A DNA stretch of 64,000 nt from Cycas panzhihuaensis (Eukaryota > Cycadophyta). The stretch covers positions 209,319,741 to 209,383,740 of the forward strand of contig CM041465.1 of the NCBI GenBank assembly GCA_023213395.1, written 5' to 3'. Position numbers and translations under genes: made by a program. The notes below the pieces were generated by a model. The model saw only the letters and a program-made list of their open reading frames with translations. It searched no databases and was not told the origin of the DNA. The stretch's first letter is position 1. Every line of letters begins with the position of its first letter. Shown piece after piece: positions 62,999-64,000 of the stretch.

Positions 62999-63960
62999 AT
63001 GTCTTCCTCTCTCATCACTTTACCTGAACCAGAAAAATTAACTGGTTCAAATTACCATGTATGGAAAATTAAAATGGAAACCATTTTGAGGATGAAAAAT
63101 GCTCGAAATTGTTGAAGGATGTAAAACGTCCCTTCACTGGTAATGATAAGTTAGGAAATTGGATTGAAAGAAATAATATGGGTAGTCTCATTTTAAAAAT
63201 GTCTATTTCAGACTCTATTCTTATTTATGTTGAGAAATTGAATCAGGCTTCTGAAATCTAGAAATGCCTGGAAAATTTATACGGACAAAAGAATAAGGCG
63301 AGAATGATTGCACTCAAAGAAGAGTTGTATAAACTTCACATGAAAGAAAATGAAGAGGTAGAAGAATTCATGCATAAAATCATCACTGTGAGAAATAATC
63401 TCTTGAGTCTTTGGAGGCATAATATCCGAACAAGATCTTGTAGAAATTATGTGGCAAGGTCGCCAAAGTCATTTGATACAATTGTCAACACTATCACCGA
63501 TGTGATAGGTTAGACAAATTAACTCTTGATGAATTGACGGGTTTCTTTGCTAAGGCGAACAAAGAAACAAAAGATACGAAAACACGACAGAATTGGAGGA
63601 TGCATTTGCATCCGCATGAATCTCGGGCCAAGAGGAAGACAACAATTTCGAGGACCAAGCGAGCCAGATTCAGAGGACGAGGACGCCGGGTCAAACTCCG
63701 GAGGACGAGGACGCAGAGAAAATAGAATATGCTACAATGTGGAAGAAGCTGGACACTTCGCCAAAGAATTGTAGAGTCTTTGACATATCTTGCTATCGGA
63801 CAAAGTGGGCACTATCCTTATCTGCCCACAAAGGCAGTGAAATTTATAAAGGAAAACAACCCATTGGCGGATACAGCAAAGAAAAGGATGAAGAAGAAGA
63901 AGAAGAAGAGGAGATGGCCTTCATCACAAAGACCGGTTACGGGAATGAAAGACAAAGACA
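62999..63960 (+). pseudogene. Copia gag of C2
   Basis: Starts MSSSLITLPEPEKLTGSNYH, as in C. Frameshifts near 63090, 63410, 63500, 63555 and later break it. IALKEELYKLHMKENEEVEE, FMHKIITVRNNLLS and SPKSFDTIVNTITDV are readable. First knuckle reads CYNVEEAGHFAKEL (two Cys lost). It ends RQRHMV / KDKDIWY: the gag end runs in frame into the protease. Confidence 0.85.
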
Positions 63961-64000
63961 TATGGTACATAGACTCAGGAGCCTCTAAACATATGACAAG
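63961..64000 (+). pseudogene. C2: protease signature at window edge
   Basis: WYIDSGASKHMT in frame, with an intact DSGA active site, cut by the window end. Confidence 0.8.

Larger units (their letters stand above)
62113..64000 (+). mobile_element. Copia element C2, 5' part, runs off the window
   Basis: 5' LTR, primer site, leader, gag and the protease signature of the C family. Close similarity to C through the whole part present. Its 3' half lies beyond the window. Confidence 0.9.

Overview
The window is plant nuclear DNA and consists almost entirely of LTR retrotransposons in varied states of decay. I infer a seed plant with a very large, repeat-rich genome. A gymnosperm is my best guess, but nothing in the sequence proves it. 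Evidence: Ty1/copia and Ty3/gypsy (chromovirus and Tat-like) pol genes on both strands, initiator-Met-tRNA-type primer sites (TGGTATCAGAGC and variants) directly after LTRs, 5-bp target duplications, AT-rich CpG-poor sequence, and no intact host gene. I use letters for the elements.

Layout. 1-9.2 kb: very old sequence with two related LTRs in opposite orientation (1189-1658 +, 7645-8145 -) and a ruined gypsy pol (Q, 2905-4692). 9.25-11.24 kb: decayed reverse copia G, cut off where the forward copia F begins. 11.2-43.6 kb: one nest of insertions. Copia F is split at 11607/40764 by reverse copia A. A is interrupted by forward copia E (11918-19719, TSD CAGTG) and by reverse chromovirus-type gypsy D (21310-37313). 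D's 5' LTR is split by B (27527-37259, TSD ACCCT), an element with a gag-like gene but no pol. B's 3' LTR is split by copia C (31934-37108, TSD GTTGA), the youngest by LTR identity (3 differences in 217 bp).

43.9-46.6 kb: L, a short LTR element with no recognisable coding. 46.6-50.7 kb: the only long stretch not clearly retroelement; it has a tandem repeat, a cluster of TTGAC motifs and a weak candidate for the last exons of a host gene on the minus strand. 50.7-55.5 kb: copia M, interrupted by a 632-bp internally deleted element N (TSD AAGAA) and cut off head-on against reverse copia I (55.5-60.0 kb). 60.0-61.9 kb: 3' half of chromovirus-type gypsy J with its 3' LTR. 61.9-62.1 kb: a copia integrase scrap K. 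From 62.1 kb to the end: the 5' half of C2, a second copy of the C family.

Working together: the coding features are gag (capsid), protease, integrase and RT/RNase H of retrotransposons. None is intact. E, C and possibly M are close enough to full layout to reconstruct how the family was organised. B, L and N look like non-autonomous derivatives that would need proteins supplied by others. Features worth following up are an inverted-repeat cluster in E's LTR, palindromic GTACGG clusters in the leaders of the A/C/I family, a gag stop on a slippery heptamer in E, and B's long unrecognised gag-like reading frame.
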